64,000 bases of DNA from Herbinix hemicellulosilytica (GTDB lineage: Bacteria; Bacillota; Clostridia; Lachnospirales; Lachnospiraceae): assembly GCF_002904165.1 (NCBI RefSeq), contig NZ_CVTD020000017.1, positions 1 to 64,000 on the forward strand, read 5' to 3'. Position 1 is the stretch's first letter. Each line of letters begins with the position of its first letter. This document shows, one piece after another, positions 1 through 8,271 of this stretch. Made by a program: the position numbers and the translations under genes. Below the pieces are notes generated by a model that was given only the letters and a program-made list of their open reading frames with translations, was not told the origin of the DNA and made no database searches.

Positions 1-124
1 TTGGTCTTGCACTTAGACCTCGGCTTTTAGAATTTTCGGGGTTGTTTCACTGTTCAGTTATCAAGGTTCTGTTAATCTTGCTGATTTTATTCGTTTTTTG
101 TCGGTTATTTATTGCCGCCGACAA
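1..124 (-). other. 5' leader of an rRNA operon (16S gene lies beyond the left edge)
   Basis: Read on the minus strand this stretch carries the motif ACCTTGATAACTGAACAGTG followed by CCCCGAAAATTC, close to the conserved boxA/processing-stem region that precedes 16S rRNA in Firmicutes (the familiar CTTTGAAAACTGAACA type). Three strong tandem promoters lie just upstream. The 16S gene itself is not in the window, so the assignment rests on leader resemblance and promoter architecture. Confidence 0.75.
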
Positions 125-130
125 GATCTA

Positions 131-159
131 ATTTTATCATATCTGCTTATTTATGTCAA
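131..159 (-). promoter_or_regulatory. rRNA promoter P3 (sigma-A, extended -10)
   Basis: On the minus strand: -35 TTGACA (154-159), 17-bp spacer, -10 TAAAAT (131-136) preceded by TGA, giving an extended -10. It is the promoter nearest the rRNA leader; transcription should start near 124. Confidence 0.85.
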
Positions 160-236
160 CCGCTTATATTAATTATTTTTTTCTTATAATAAGCAATACT
201 TATAAGCGGTTGCCCCTTTGTCATCAGCGGATGTCC

Positions 237-265
237 ATATTATCACATCTAATTTATAATGTCAA
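237..265 (-). promoter_or_regulatory. rRNA promoter P2 (sigma-A, extended -10)
   Basis: On the minus strand: -35 TTGACA (260-265), 17-bp spacer, -10 TAATAT (237-242) preceded by GTGA. The spacer and -10 closely resemble those of P1, suggesting internal duplication. Confidence 0.85.
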
Positions 266-328
266 TACGAAATTGTATTAATTTTTTATTCAATTAACAA
301 AATTTATTCCTGTATCAGATGTGGACCT

Positions 329-357
329 ATATTATCACGATCTAAATATAAAGTCAA
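329..357 (-). promoter_or_regulatory. rRNA promoter P1 (sigma-A, extended -10)
   Basis: On the minus strand: -35 TTGACT (352-357), 17-bp spacer, -10 TAATAT (329-334) preceded by GTGA. It is the most distal of three tandem promoters and lies only 44 bp past the stop codon of the L,D-transpeptidase gene. Confidence 0.85.
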
Positions 358-400
358 TCTTAATTAGAAAACTTTATTTTAAGTCTTTCCGTTATGTTTT

Positions 401-934
401 TTACGGCTCTATAATTACCGGAGTTCCAGTCGGGCAATTATCCCACAATATATCCATTATATCGTTATCTACCGCCACACAACCGGCAGTCCAGTCCGAA
501 TGGGAGCCGTGCCCATGTATCATTATTTCACCGCCCAAAGGTGTATTCCAGGGAGGAGTTATTTTACGGTTAACAGCATCTGCAATCTTCTCGTATGTTT
601 TTTGATCGATTAAACCCGCATTTAAAGCCTCCATTCCGTCTTCCTTATTTGGATATGATATCCCTAACGATAAATAAAACTTGCTTTTACTGTTTCTTAT
701 ACAGATATAATATTCACCTTCAGGGGTCCTGCCGTCTCCCTCCTTTTTCTTGTCCCCAATCGGATTCCATCCTAATCCTACAGGGTAGCTGCCATATAAA
801 ATGTCTCCATCCCAAAGTTCAAGAATTCTTTTTTGCTTTTTTATAATAATTTTCGGTTTCTTTATTTTAACCTCTTTGTCTATCTCAAATCCGTTTTTAT
901 ATTCAAATTTTTCAGGATTTGTAACTCCACACAT
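401..934 (-). CDS. L,D-transpeptidase (YkuD domain), cell-wall cross-linking
   Basis: A 177-residue YkuD-fold protein that should form or exchange 3-3 cross-links, or attach proteins, on peptidoglycan stem peptides. The catalytic signature is near the C-terminus: His140-Gly-His142, then Asp-Trp-Thr-Ala-Gly-Cys152-Val-Ala-Val-Asp, with Cys152 as the nucleophile. The domain starts near residue 36 (ILELWDGDILYGSYPVGLG). No signal peptide is visible from this start, unusual for an enzyme acting outside the membrane; non-classical export or a misplaced start are both possible. The ribosome site (AAAGGATG) is a rather distant 14 nt upstream. The 10-bp tandem repeat lies in its upstream region. No convincing terminator separates it from the rRNA promoters. 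Confidence 0.85.
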   Translation of the reverse strand: MCGVTNPEKFEYKNGFEIDKEVKIKKPKIIIKKQKRILELWDGDILYGSYPVGLGWNPIGDKKKEGDGRTPEGEYYICIRNSKSKFYLSLGISYPNKEDGMEALNAGLIDQKTYEKIADAVNRKITPPWNTPLGGEIMIHGHGSHSDWTAGCVAVDNDIMDILWDNCPTGTPVIIEP

Positions 935-988
935 AACTCATTTATACATCCTTTTCATTATATAATTTTACTTTTATCAAGATATATA

Positions 989-1077
989 TCTCTTATTATC
1001 TCTTATTATCTCTTATTATCTCTTATTATCTCTTATTATCTCTTATTATCTCTTATTATCTCTTATTATCTCTTATT
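989..1077. repeat. 10-bp tandem repeat, about 8.8 copies
   Basis: The unit TCTTATTATC (GATAATAAGA on the minus strand) is repeated perfectly eight times from 991 to 1070, plus a partial ninth. The period matches one DNA helical turn, so the AT steps are phased on one face. It starts about 55 bp upstream of the L,D-transpeptidase start codon. The rest of 935-1350 holds no gene. Confidence 0.95.
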
Positions 1078-1256
1078 GTTTTTCTGTTTTATTTTCTGTT
1101 CTCTTAATTTAATATGAATAAATTTAATTATTAAAGGAACCTTCCCAAAATTCTTATTATTTTCGGGAATAAAAAATGAAAGTTCCGGGCCCAAGTCTAA
1201 AACTCATTCTGTAGGAAAATAATCTCATAGCAACTATAAAAAATCTTATACATAAA

Positions 1257-1288
1257 ATGCAGAGTGTATATTTTCTTCCACTCTGCAT
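1257..1288. terminator. Hairpin terminator after the PH-domain gene
   Basis: Perfect 10-bp inverted repeat ATGCAGAGTG / CACTCTGCAT with a 12-nt loop, 63 bp past the stop of the PH-domain gene. The minus-strand side continues TTTTATG, a modest U tract, so termination may be imperfect. Confidence 0.6.
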
Positions 1289-1350
1289 AATTTCATTTTG
1301 TTATATGGTGTTATATTATTCTTTTATGCCTGTCAATTAAATTTTTGGAT

Positions 1351-1722
1351 TTAATCGCTTTTGCTTTGTGATATATCTTCTTCTTCCATTTTCATAGCTC
1401 TTAAGGCTCTTCTTTTTCTCCTTGCTTCTTCGGAGGCATATAAAATAAAATCCTTTATAATCCCCGGCCGTTTGATATGTTCCAATACCAGCTTAGGATG
1501 GGTGGTATCACCGGTATAGCAAGTGATTGTACCCAGTTTAAATATCCTTTCCCAAAAGCTTCTTGTAAGGCGTACATCCTGTATCTTATACATAAATGCA
1601 TCGTCTTCGGTGATACTCAAAAAGCCGGATGTTATTGTTAATTTTTCTTCCGATATAGTATACTTTGTATAACTTAAAGGAAGTCCAAAAAATAACGTAC
1701 GTTTTCTTTCTATATATATCAT
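1351..1722 (-). CDS. Bacterial PH-domain protein (YdbS/DUF304-like)
   Basis: A 123-residue protein resembling the small bacterial pleckstrin-homology-like domain (bPH2): a beta strand with YTISEEKLTITSGFLS, then the typical IQDVRLTRSFWERIFKLGTI segment, then a strand and a C-terminal helix. These domains usually sit next to membrane proteins and have no enzymatic role; no transmembrane segment is present here. The C-terminal 30 residues are charged and probably disordered. It lies 27 bp downstream of the lipoprotein gene on the same strand, so the two are probably co-transcribed. AAGGGG precedes the ATG. Confidence 0.7.
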   Translation of the reverse strand: MIYIERKRTLFFGLPLSYTKYTISEEKLTITSGFLSITEDDAFMYKIQDVRLTRSFWERIFKLGTITCYTGDTTHPKLVLEHIKRPGIIKDFILYASEEARRKRRALRAMKMEEEDISQSKSD

Positions 1723-1749
1723 TGTTAACCCCTTTAAAAAATATATATT

Positions 1750-2460
1750 TTATTTAACTTTGAGCTCTTTTGTCATTGTATCATTTGTAACAACCAAATT
1801 AACATTTGATAAGTCCGCATCTTCCTCAACTTCAAATGCCAATATGGCAGATATTTTCTCTCCGGCTTTTATATTCGTATTAATGAATAGCAGATTATTT
1901 TCCAAAAGGACCGACTGAGGTCTATATGTGGTTTCATCATTTATATGAAGCATATACCTTGCGTCTGATTTAATAAGGTCTAGTAGTTTTTCACTATCCG
2001 TTATGTTCTCAACCTCAAATTCAACCACAAAAAACCGATATCCTTGTTTGGCATCGATGTAAAAGACCTGATTGGTTTCATCGTCGGATAATGTATCAAC
2101 CGTACGATATCCTACATACTGAAAATCAAAATTTGTCTCCCCTATAACTTCGGATAAAGTATATTCTTTAGTTTCGCTTTCATTTCGGTTATTATCCTCG
2201 TTAACCGTATCAGTATTACTGTCTTTAGAATCATTTTCTGCAATATCATTTATGTCTTCTTTTTCTTCAGAAGCGGAAGTTTCGTTTATCTTACTGTAAC
2301 TTAGTAAATCCGCGGAATAATTTTTATCATACTTTAGAAGTAATCCGGCCATATATTCCGCCACTGCATTTATGTTATTTTCATTTAACGGATACTTTTT
2401 CATACATCCCGTAAGCAAAAGTGCAAATATACATATAAGTACAAAAGAAATTTTTTTCAC
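1750..2460 (-). CDS. Lipoprotein of unknown function
   Basis: A 236-residue predicted lipoprotein. The N-terminus is a signal sequence ending in lipobox LLTGC (Cys19). A low-complexity, Asp/Asn/Glu-rich linker spans roughly residues 60-100. The C-terminal 120 residues are beta-rich (FFVVEFEVENIT, then KAGEKISAILAFEVEED) and resemble extracellular immunoglobulin-like domains of the DUF4352 type, which often act as ligand-binding or stabilising modules; this assignment is by pattern only. The start codon is GTG, with GGGGG about 11 nt upstream. It precedes the PH-domain gene and follows the two-component pair with a 113-bp gap. Confidence 0.65.
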   Translation of the reverse strand: MKKISFVLICIFALLLTGCMKKYPLNENNINAVAEYMAGLLLKYDKNYSADLLSYSKINETSASEEKEDINDIAENDSKDSNTDTVNEDNNRNESETKEYTLSEVIGETNFDFQYVGYRTVDTLSDDETNQVFYIDAKQGYRFFVVEFEVENITDSEKLLDLIKSDARYMLHINDETTYRPQSVLLENNLLFINTNIKAGEKISAILAFEVEEDADLSNVNLVVTNDTMTKELKVK

Positions 2461-2573
2461 AGCATTAAGCCCCCAATCTCCCGTATTCGACTATGCTAAG
2501 TATATTTTATATCAATAATCTTACCATTAAATTTTATCTTCTTCAACTAGAACCAAATGATAAATTGGTATGA

Positions 2574-4076
2574 TTATGTCAAATCCACCTCGAACCAGAA
2601 TTCCACACCCATATTGCGGTTTATAACACCACATTCTCTGTTATGGGAATTCATAATTGCCTTTACAATAGAAAGACCGATTCCGCTTCCGCCGTATTCC
2701 CTCGTCCTTGCCTTATCTACCTTATAGAATTTAATCCATATCTTATCCAGTTCATCTTCCGGAATATTTTGGCCTGTATTAAAGACAGCCACCCTTAATA
2801 CGTTTCCCCTTGGTATAAGTTTTATTTCAATAATATTTTGGCCGCTTACATGGTTGAGGGCATTACTGATGTAATTTGTAACCACCTGTTCTATCAGATA
2901 CTCATCTGCCCATACGTATATTGGCCCGTAATCTTCAAAATGGATGGTTACATTTTTCTGTTTAAAAAGTATTTCCGTAGACATCAGTACCGATTTTATT
3001 AATTGAACAATATCAAACCGTTCAAAATTTACCTGATTGTTTCCGAATTCCAACTCATTTAAAGTCAGAAGTTTCTTAACCAGTTGATTCATTTTATTTG
3101 CTTCATCAATTATAACTTCACAGTAAAAGTTTCTGTTTTCTTCGTCTTCGTTAACATTTTCCATAAGGCCTTCTGCATAACCCTGAATTAGTGAAATCGG
3201 AGTTTTAAGCTCATGGGACACATTGGAAAGAAATTCTTTGCGCATTTCATCAATTTCTATCTTTTTCTGAATATCGTTTTTAAGCTCATTGTTTGCTTTT
3301 TTAAGCTCTGATATGGTTTTTTGAAGCTTATCAGACAGAATGTTGATGCTGGCTCCAAGTTCGGCAATTTCGTCTTTCCTGTTAATTGGGTATTTTGCTT
3401 CAAAATCCAGATCTGCCATACGTTTGGCGATATTGGAAAGATCAAGAATTGGCTTTGTAAACCTGCTGCTTATTATAAACATTGCAATTATACCTATAAT
3501 AACTGCAATCAGGCCTACATATCCCAAAAATTGGTTTGACAGATTAACGCTTTCTTGAATACTTTCAAAATTAGACCTTAAAAATACAACCTTATTGCCA
3601 TCCACTAAGCCAATTAGATCTATATAATTGGCATCCAGCCTACTGTCATACAGCCTGTATATAACATAATTCTCACATTCTTCTATAACTGTTCTGTTTT
3701 TGCTATTGGCATTTCTGCTCATATAGTCTCTTATTAAAGATTGTATCTGGTATTGTTCTCTGTCGCCAAGATCATTCGGATGAGGATAACTGGATACCGG
3801 TGCCCCAGCAAAAGACATCAGAACATAAATATTGACATCACTGCTTGAAGACAGCTTCTCCATTGTTAATGTGTCTTCTTCGGCCAAAAAAATCTCTTCT
3901 TTACTGTTGGCATATATATCCTGAACTTTGTAAAAAACATCTTCCAACTTGTCTACTTTGCAATGAAGATAGTAATCGGACAAAAATGTCCGGTTGATAA
4001 ACCACGGTATAAATATTGTAAATGCTATCAATGCTGCAAGTAATACTGACAGCTTAAACCTTATGGAATGTTTCAT
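2574..4076 (-). CDS. Sensor histidine kinase, HAMP type
   Basis: A 500-residue membrane kinase. Transmembrane helix 1 is at about residues 9-28, an extracytoplasmic sensor region at 30-182 and helix 2 at about 183-203. HAMP follows (204-256), then HisKA with the phospho-acceptor in NVSHELKTP (His288), then HATPase_c with a G2-box-like GGSGIGLSIVKAIM near the C-terminus. The sensor resembles no family I can name. The ATG overlaps the stop of the response-regulator gene (ATGA), implying translational coupling and partnership. The C-terminus is complete. Confidence 0.93.
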   Translation of the reverse strand: MKHSIRFKLSVLLAALIAFTIFIPWFINRTFLSDYYLHCKVDKLEDVFYKVQDIYANSKEEIFLAEEDTLTMEKLSSSSDVNIYVLMSFAGAPVSSYPHPNDLGDREQYQIQSLIRDYMSRNANSKNRTVIEECENYVIYRLYDSRLDANYIDLIGLVDGNKVVFLRSNFESIQESVNLSNQFLGYVGLIAVIIGIIAMFIISSRFTKPILDLSNIAKRMADLDFEAKYPINRKDEIAELGASINILSDKLQKTISELKKANNELKNDIQKKIEIDEMRKEFLSNVSHELKTPISLIQGYAEGLMENVNEDEENRNFYCEVIIDEANKMNQLVKKLLTLNELEFGNNQVNFERFDIVQLIKSVLMSTEILFKQKNVTIHFEDYGPIYVWADEYLIEQVVTNYISNALNHVSGQNIIEIKLIPRGNVLRVAVFNTGQNIPEDELDKIWIKFYKVDKARTREYGGSGIGLSIVKAIMNSHNRECGVINRNMGVEFWFEVDLT

Positions 4077-4750
4077 TCATCCACCTCAAATTTGTATCCA
4101 AGCCCCCAAATGGTCTTGATATAACTGCCCTTATCCCCCATTTTGCTTCTTAGTTTCTTAACATGGGTATCTATAGTTCTTGCATCCCCAAAATAGTCAT
4201 AATTCCATACATTATTAAGAATCTTTTCTCTTGACAGGGCAACTCCCTTATTCTTGACAAAGTAGGACAAAAGCTCAAATTCCTTGAAGCTTAATTCTAT
4301 GGGAACGCCGTCTATTTTTACCTGATGGGCCGCTTTATCAAGAGTAATTCCCCCAACTTCTATAACCTCATCGTCAATTCCTGCTGTTCTTCTAAGTACG
4401 GCTTCCACCCTTGCCACCAGTATCTTGGGACTGAATGGTTTGGAAATATATTCATCCACTCCGAGTTCAAATCCAAGCAGTTCGTCCTTTTCATCCCCTT
4501 TGGCTGTAAGCATAATTATAGGTACATCGGAATACTGTCTTATTTCCCTGCATACCTGCCATCCGTCGACTTTCGGCATCATGATATCCAATATGATTAA
4601 AGCAATGCCTTTATTGGAAAAAAATATATCCAAGGCCTGCTCACCGTCTTCTGCTTCAATAACTTCGTAATCGTTTCGTACCAGGAAATCTTTTACCAGC
4701 TTTCTCATTCTGCTTTCGTCATCGACGACCAGTATCTTTAGCTTTTCCAT
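4073..4750 (-). CDS. OmpR/PhoB-type response regulator
   Basis: A 225-residue protein with an N-terminal receiver domain (acidic pair Asp10/Asp11, phospho-acceptor Asp55 in ILDIMMP, conserved Lys in ISKPFSP) and a C-terminal winged helix (LSFKEFELLSYFV, then DTHVKKLRSKM). It acts as a DNA-binding transcription factor controlled by the downstream kinase. CGGAGG lies 7 nt before the ATG. It is the first gene of the pair; a TATAAT-like -10 lies about 35 bp upstream but with a poor -35. Confidence 0.95.
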   Translation of the reverse strand: MEKLKILVVDDESRMRKLVKDFLVRNDYEVIEAEDGEQALDIFFSNKGIALIILDIMMPKVDGWQVCREIRQYSDVPIIMLTAKGDEKDELLGFELGVDEYISKPFSPKILVARVEAVLRRTAGIDDEVIEVGGITLDKAAHQVKIDGVPIELSFKEFELLSYFVKNKGVALSREKILNNVWNYDYFGDARTIDTHVKKLRSKMGDKGSYIKTIWGLGYKFEVDE

Positions 4751-4819
4751 GGGGCACCTCCGACTTAGATATGTAAAATTAATTATATATTAGCAGTTAT
4801 CTATGTCGAAATTGTGAAT

Positions 4820-5809
4820 TTATTTTAGCTCCTGAGGATAAACAAGTCCCCATTGCATACGGATTTCATCCATTATATTCATAACATCCAGGGTACTTTG
4901 CAACGGATTTATCGGACTTTCAAGCAGACCTTCCCTTAAGCATCTGTTAACTTCGGCAGCTTCATATTCATAGCCGTTAACTATATATGGTTCTTTAAAT
5001 GCCTCAACACATTGAAGATTATTGTCATATAAAAAGGCAGAGTCAGCCTTAAAGAATTTTTCCACTTTTATATAACCTTTTTCACCAAATATAAGGGCAT
5101 CTGAACCTAATTGAGCACATAAAGCAGTGCTTAAATCTGCCAGAGTTCCGTCATTGTAATGAAGCAAAATAACATTTTGCTCGTCAACCCCGCTTTTGCC
5201 CATAATTGCGCTGCTGTATATCTTATCAGGCAAACGGTTAAGAAGATATGTGGCATAGGTTATGGGATAAACCCCTAAATCCAAAAGGGCACCGCCGCCC
5301 AAATCAGGATTGAACAGTCTGTGGTTATAATCAAACTCAAAGCAAAAACCGAAGGATGCCCTAATATGAAGGACTTTACCTATCCTTCCTTCGTCAATCC
5401 ACTTTTTAATTCTTTTAGTAGCCGGTAAAAATTTTGTCCACATGGCTTCCATTAAAAATACTTTATTTTCTTTTGCGATATCGATTAATTGCTTCGTATC
5501 CTTGCTGTTTAGAGTAAAAGGCTTTTCACACAAGACAGCCTTTTTATGTTCTAGGCAAAGCTTAGCCATTTCCTTATGTTCTGTATGGTGAAGTCCTATA
5601 TACACAACATCTATATCAGGGTCTTTTATAAGAGCCTCATAGCCTGCATATGCTTTTTCAATTTGAAATTCTTTTGCAAATTTTTCTGCCCTTTCTGCAC
5701 TTCTTGATGCCACTGCTGCAATGCTGCAATCCTCCAATGCTTTTAGTGCTGAAGAAAATTGAGTTGCAATTGAACCTGTACCAAGTATACCCCAACGTAT
5801 TTTTTTCAT
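4820..5809 (-). CDS. Gfo/Idh/MocA-family oxidoreductase
   Basis: A 329-residue NAD(P)-dependent dehydrogenase. The N-terminal Rossmann fold shows WGILGTGSIATQ, and the family EKP motif is in VLCEKPFTLN, with a C-terminal substrate domain (GGALLDLGVYPITYATYL). Members oxidise or epimerise sugars, cyclitols or glycosides; the substrate cannot be read from sequence. I place the start at the second Met (MKKIRWG): AAAGGG is 9 nt upstream of it, but abuts the earlier ATG at 5818. It stands alone between the response regulator and the acetyltransferase and is paralogous to the cluster at 54.5-58.2 kb. Confidence 0.88.
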   Translation of the reverse strand: MKKIRWGILGTGSIATQFSSALKALEDCSIAAVASRSAERAEKFAKEFQIEKAYAGYEALIKDPDIDVVYIGLHHTEHKEMAKLCLEHKKAVLCEKPFTLNSKDTKQLIDIAKENKVFLMEAMWTKFLPATKRIKKWIDEGRIGKVLHIRASFGFCFEFDYNHRLFNPDLGGGALLDLGVYPITYATYLLNRLPDKIYSSAIMGKSGVDEQNVILLHYNDGTLADLSTALCAQLGSDALIFGEKGYIKVEKFFKADSAFLYDNNLQCVEAFKEPYIVNGYEYEAAEVNRCLREGLLESPINPLQSTLDVMNIMDEIRMQWGLVYPQELK

Positions 5810-6131
5810 ATAATGCATCCCTTTCTTAAAATGTTTATAAAATTCCTTCCCTAGACAATTGTTTAAATAAAATTTATAAATTCATTTTACTATCTGAAAA
5901 TATTAAAATCAATTTATTTATATATAATAAAACTTTTATTATTTCTTCCAGCTTTTAAAGCAGAATCAAAACTTTTACTATTACAACTAAATATCACAAT
6001 TATCATAATGGATAAATCCAGAAATTAACTCATTATAAGCTAAACAGTAACATTATAAAAACACTTAAAAAAATAAGCCTGTTTCTTACCTGGAAACAGA
6101 CCTTTATGTATTACTTCAGAATACCATAAAA
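5810..6131. other. Intergenic region, 322 bp
   Basis: Very AT-rich. Apart from the ribosome site of the oxidoreductase (AAAGGG just after 5818) and the terminator at 6066-6099, I see no gene, riboswitch or convincing promoter. Confidence 0.6.
6066..6099 (-). terminator. Rho-independent terminator after the acetyltransferase gene
   Basis: Minus-strand hairpin CTGTTTC / GAAACAG (6093-6099 with 6079-6085) followed by TTATTTTTTT, 33 bp past the stop codon. Confidence 0.85.
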
Positions 6132-6992
6132 TTATACCTGAAGTAATTTATATTCGTATATATCGTCCACCGTATGGTAGCCTACCTTCTCATATGCCCG
6201 TCTGGAAAGCATATTTTTCTTGTCCACAAACAGAGTACAAAAATCATAACCTTTATCAAGATACTTTTTACTGATATTATATATATTTGTTGCCGCATAA
6301 CCTAGTCCTCTGTATTCTTCCGGTGTATAAACATAGTTTATAGCAATCCCATGGACGAGCTTTCTGCTTGCAGCGGCCATAGATACAACAGTTCCATTAT
6401 TGTCTTCAAAAACATACAGCCTATTGTCGTCAATCATTCTTGTTGTCTTAACCAGCGCCGATTCATAATCTATTTCTTTAGCCAGTGCTTCAATTTGAAA
6501 CTGTATCATCCAGTCGGTCAACATTTTTACTTCATGGGATAATGCCAGTCTTGTATATCCTTCTGCCGGTTTAATTTCATTTACCTGCGTAATTACCATA
6601 ATGTCTGCTTCCAACCTTTGCACAAATGTGCATTTAACCCTTTTTCTGTACTCATCAATAAAGGCTTCACAAACCTCATACTTTGCACTGATACCTTCAA
6701 AATTTATCTGATTATCCGCCATATAACCGGCCAGCACCATAGCCGCTTCGCGAATGTCTTTGCCATAATCCTGGACATAAACTGCCATATTACTGTTCGG
6801 AATGTTGCTGAAATGCAATACAACCCGGTCATCATCCGTAATCACGCCAAACAGAATATCACATAAATCCGGATTATTTTTGCACTGATATGCATTATAA
6901 AGCACCAACTGACTGACTGCTTCATTTTCCAGCAGTACCGATTCATAATCCAATAAATATTCTTCGGCATTATTATAGACCCTGACAATCAT
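6132..6992 (-). CDS. GNAT-family N-acetyltransferase
   Basis: A 286-residue protein. The C-terminal half (about 150-286) has the GNAT fold: strand INYVYTPEEYRGLGYA with the acetyl-CoA pyrophosphate loop (E-Y-R-G-L-G-Y-A), then FCTLFVDKKNMLSRRAYEKVGY, typical of motif B. The N-terminal half is a second, more diverged module, as in other tandem GNAT-like proteins of Firmicutes. The acceptor substrate is unknown. GAAGGAA lies 7 nt before the ATG. It is monocistronic with its own terminator. Confidence 0.85.
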   Translation of the reverse strand: MIVRVYNNAEEYLLDYESVLLENEAVSQLVLYNAYQCKNNPDLCDILFGVITDDDRVVLHFSNIPNSNMAVYVQDYGKDIREAAMVLAGYMADNQINFEGISAKYEVCEAFIDEYRKRVKCTFVQRLEADIMVITQVNEIKPAEGYTRLALSHEVKMLTDWMIQFQIEALAKEIDYESALVKTTRMIDDNRLYVFEDNNGTVVSMAAASRKLVHGIAINYVYTPEEYRGLGYAATNIYNISKKYLDKGYDFCTLFVDKKNMLSRRAYEKVGYHTVDDIYEYKLLQV

Positions 6993-7231
6993 ATTGCTTT
7001 CCTTCTTTCTGCGGATATTTATACCCTATTATTAATCTTCCCATTTTTATGCATTTTAAACTCTTATATTTGCTAATATCATACAGTATAATTATTATAC
7101 AGTTATTGGGTATAATTACTTTGTCTTATTTTTCTATACTTCGAATTCATTATCTGTCATAATGCAATTATACTATTATTTTCCATATATTGTAAATAGT
7201 TAAATAAATACCCGGTATTATAATTTGACAA

Positions 7232-7265
7232 AAGCCAGTGGGATTAAATAAAAATCCCATTGGCT
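7232..7265 (-). terminator. Rho-independent terminator after the 7284-8084 gene
   Basis: Hairpin AGCCAATGGGATT / AATCCCACTGGCT on the minus strand with one G-U pair, followed by TTTTGTC, 18 bp past the stop codon. Confidence 0.85.
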
Positions 7266-7283
7266 TATTGTCATCGGCAAAAT

Positions 7284-8084
7284 TTACTTAATATCCTTAC
7301 CCATTTTCTTTTTCTTTAATGCAACGGTAGATGCTCCAAGCAAAACTACTCCGCCAGCTATTGCAGCTGCCATACCCGGTATTGATAACTTCTTCTCTTC
7401 TTTTTCACTATCCTTATCCGAAATGGTTCTAATATTATCATCTTCGATAGAAGTTCTCTTAAGTTCATCTATGACTTCTTCCGCATTTTCCTCAGAACCT
7501 GTTGCATATAATATCTCATCAGTTTCTTCGGCTAAATCTTTTTCTTCGGCTTCCTCAAAGGCCTGAATTTGAATTTTAAATTCCTCTTCTTCTATGGCAG
7601 TATCCTCAATTTCATCTTTTTCCATCAAAATCCCGTCAGATGCAGTGGCAGATACCGGTGTGTCGCCTGTATCTGTTATATCAGCCCCTGCATTATAAAC
7701 ATCTGCGTCGGGGGCTTCAAGCGGCTCTGACTGAAAGATTACCGGATCGCTGGCCACAACCTTAACCAAATCCTTGCCGAATAAGTCGTACAATATTTTT
7801 GCATTTTCCTCACTGTAAGGAGTTATGCCTACTTCAACATAATCTTTTGCAATTCCGGTGTAGACCACCATAAATCCCAATTTTTCTATATCTTTTACAT
7901 GGTCAACAAAAAGATATTGATCCATTTCTCTTTGCTTTTCGAACAAAGCCTGGTCTTGTGTGTTTACCGTTCCTACGTATGCAGGCGAAGAACCGCCGCC
8001 GGACTGCGCAAATGCTGCTCCTGTCCACATTGCTGATATACATAAACCAAGTGCAAAAGTTTTTATCATATTTTTTCTGATCAT
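7284..8084 (-). CDS. Secreted, membrane-anchored protein of unknown function
   Basis: A 266-residue protein with a signal peptide (about 1-26, ending AAFA before QSGGG), a folded domain at about 40-120 (QYLFVDHVKDIEKLGFMVVYTG, then YVEVGITPYSEENAKILYDLFG), a long Glu/Asp-rich linker (about 125-235) and a C-terminal transmembrane helix (AAAIAGGVVLLGASTVAL) followed by a Lys-rich tail. The topology suggests a surface protein projected on an acidic stalk. I do not recognise the domain. AGGAGG lies 5 nt before the ATG. A cre-like palindrome lies about 30 bp upstream of the start. Confidence 0.75.
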   Translation of the reverse strand: MIRKNMIKTFALGLCISAMWTGAAFAQSGGGSSPAYVGTVNTQDQALFEKQREMDQYLFVDHVKDIEKLGFMVVYTGIAKDYVEVGITPYSEENAKILYDLFGKDLVKVVASDPVIFQSEPLEAPDADVYNAGADITDTGDTPVSATASDGILMEKDEIEDTAIEEEEFKIQIQAFEEAEEKDLAEETDEILYATGSEENAEEVIDELKRTSIEDDNIRTISDKDSEKEEKKLSIPGMAAAIAGGVVLLGASTVALKKKKMGKDIK

Positions 8085-8112
8085 ATTATCCTCCTATCAA
8101 AATTTATTACTT

Positions 8113-8127
8113 TGTTAAGCGCTTACA
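8113..8127. promoter_or_regulatory. cre-like palindrome (possible CcpA site)
   Basis: TGTTAAGCGCTTACA contains the perfect palindrome TAAGCGCTTA and differs from a catabolite-responsive element such as TGTAAGCGCTTACA by one extra base. It lies in the divergent region between the surface protein and the DUF2935 gene. Binding is inferred only. Confidence 0.3.
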
Positions 8128-8271
8128 ATAATTAGACGAAGAAGCAGCTTTTTAGTTCCAATATAATTACGTATGTTTAATAGTTAATTTTGGTTATGCA
8201 GTCTAAGTTGTGCTATAAGATTTTATTACCTTGCATATACATAGAGTATAGAGTAACGCAGGAGGCAAATT

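Noticed and set aside
321-605. Forward open frame overlapping the rRNA promoters and L,D-transpeptidase
   Set aside because: It is a shadow of the minus-strand gene; no ribosome site or family pattern.
989-1077. Regular repeats considered as a CRISPR array
   Set aside because: Units are 10 bp with no spacers.
833-1117. Forward frame with ISYYLLLSL repeats
   Set aside because: Entirely produced by the 10-bp tandem repeat; no start signal.
8113-8127. A certain CcpA site
   Set aside because: The palindrome has one extra base compared with the cre consensus, so kept only as a low-confidence feature.
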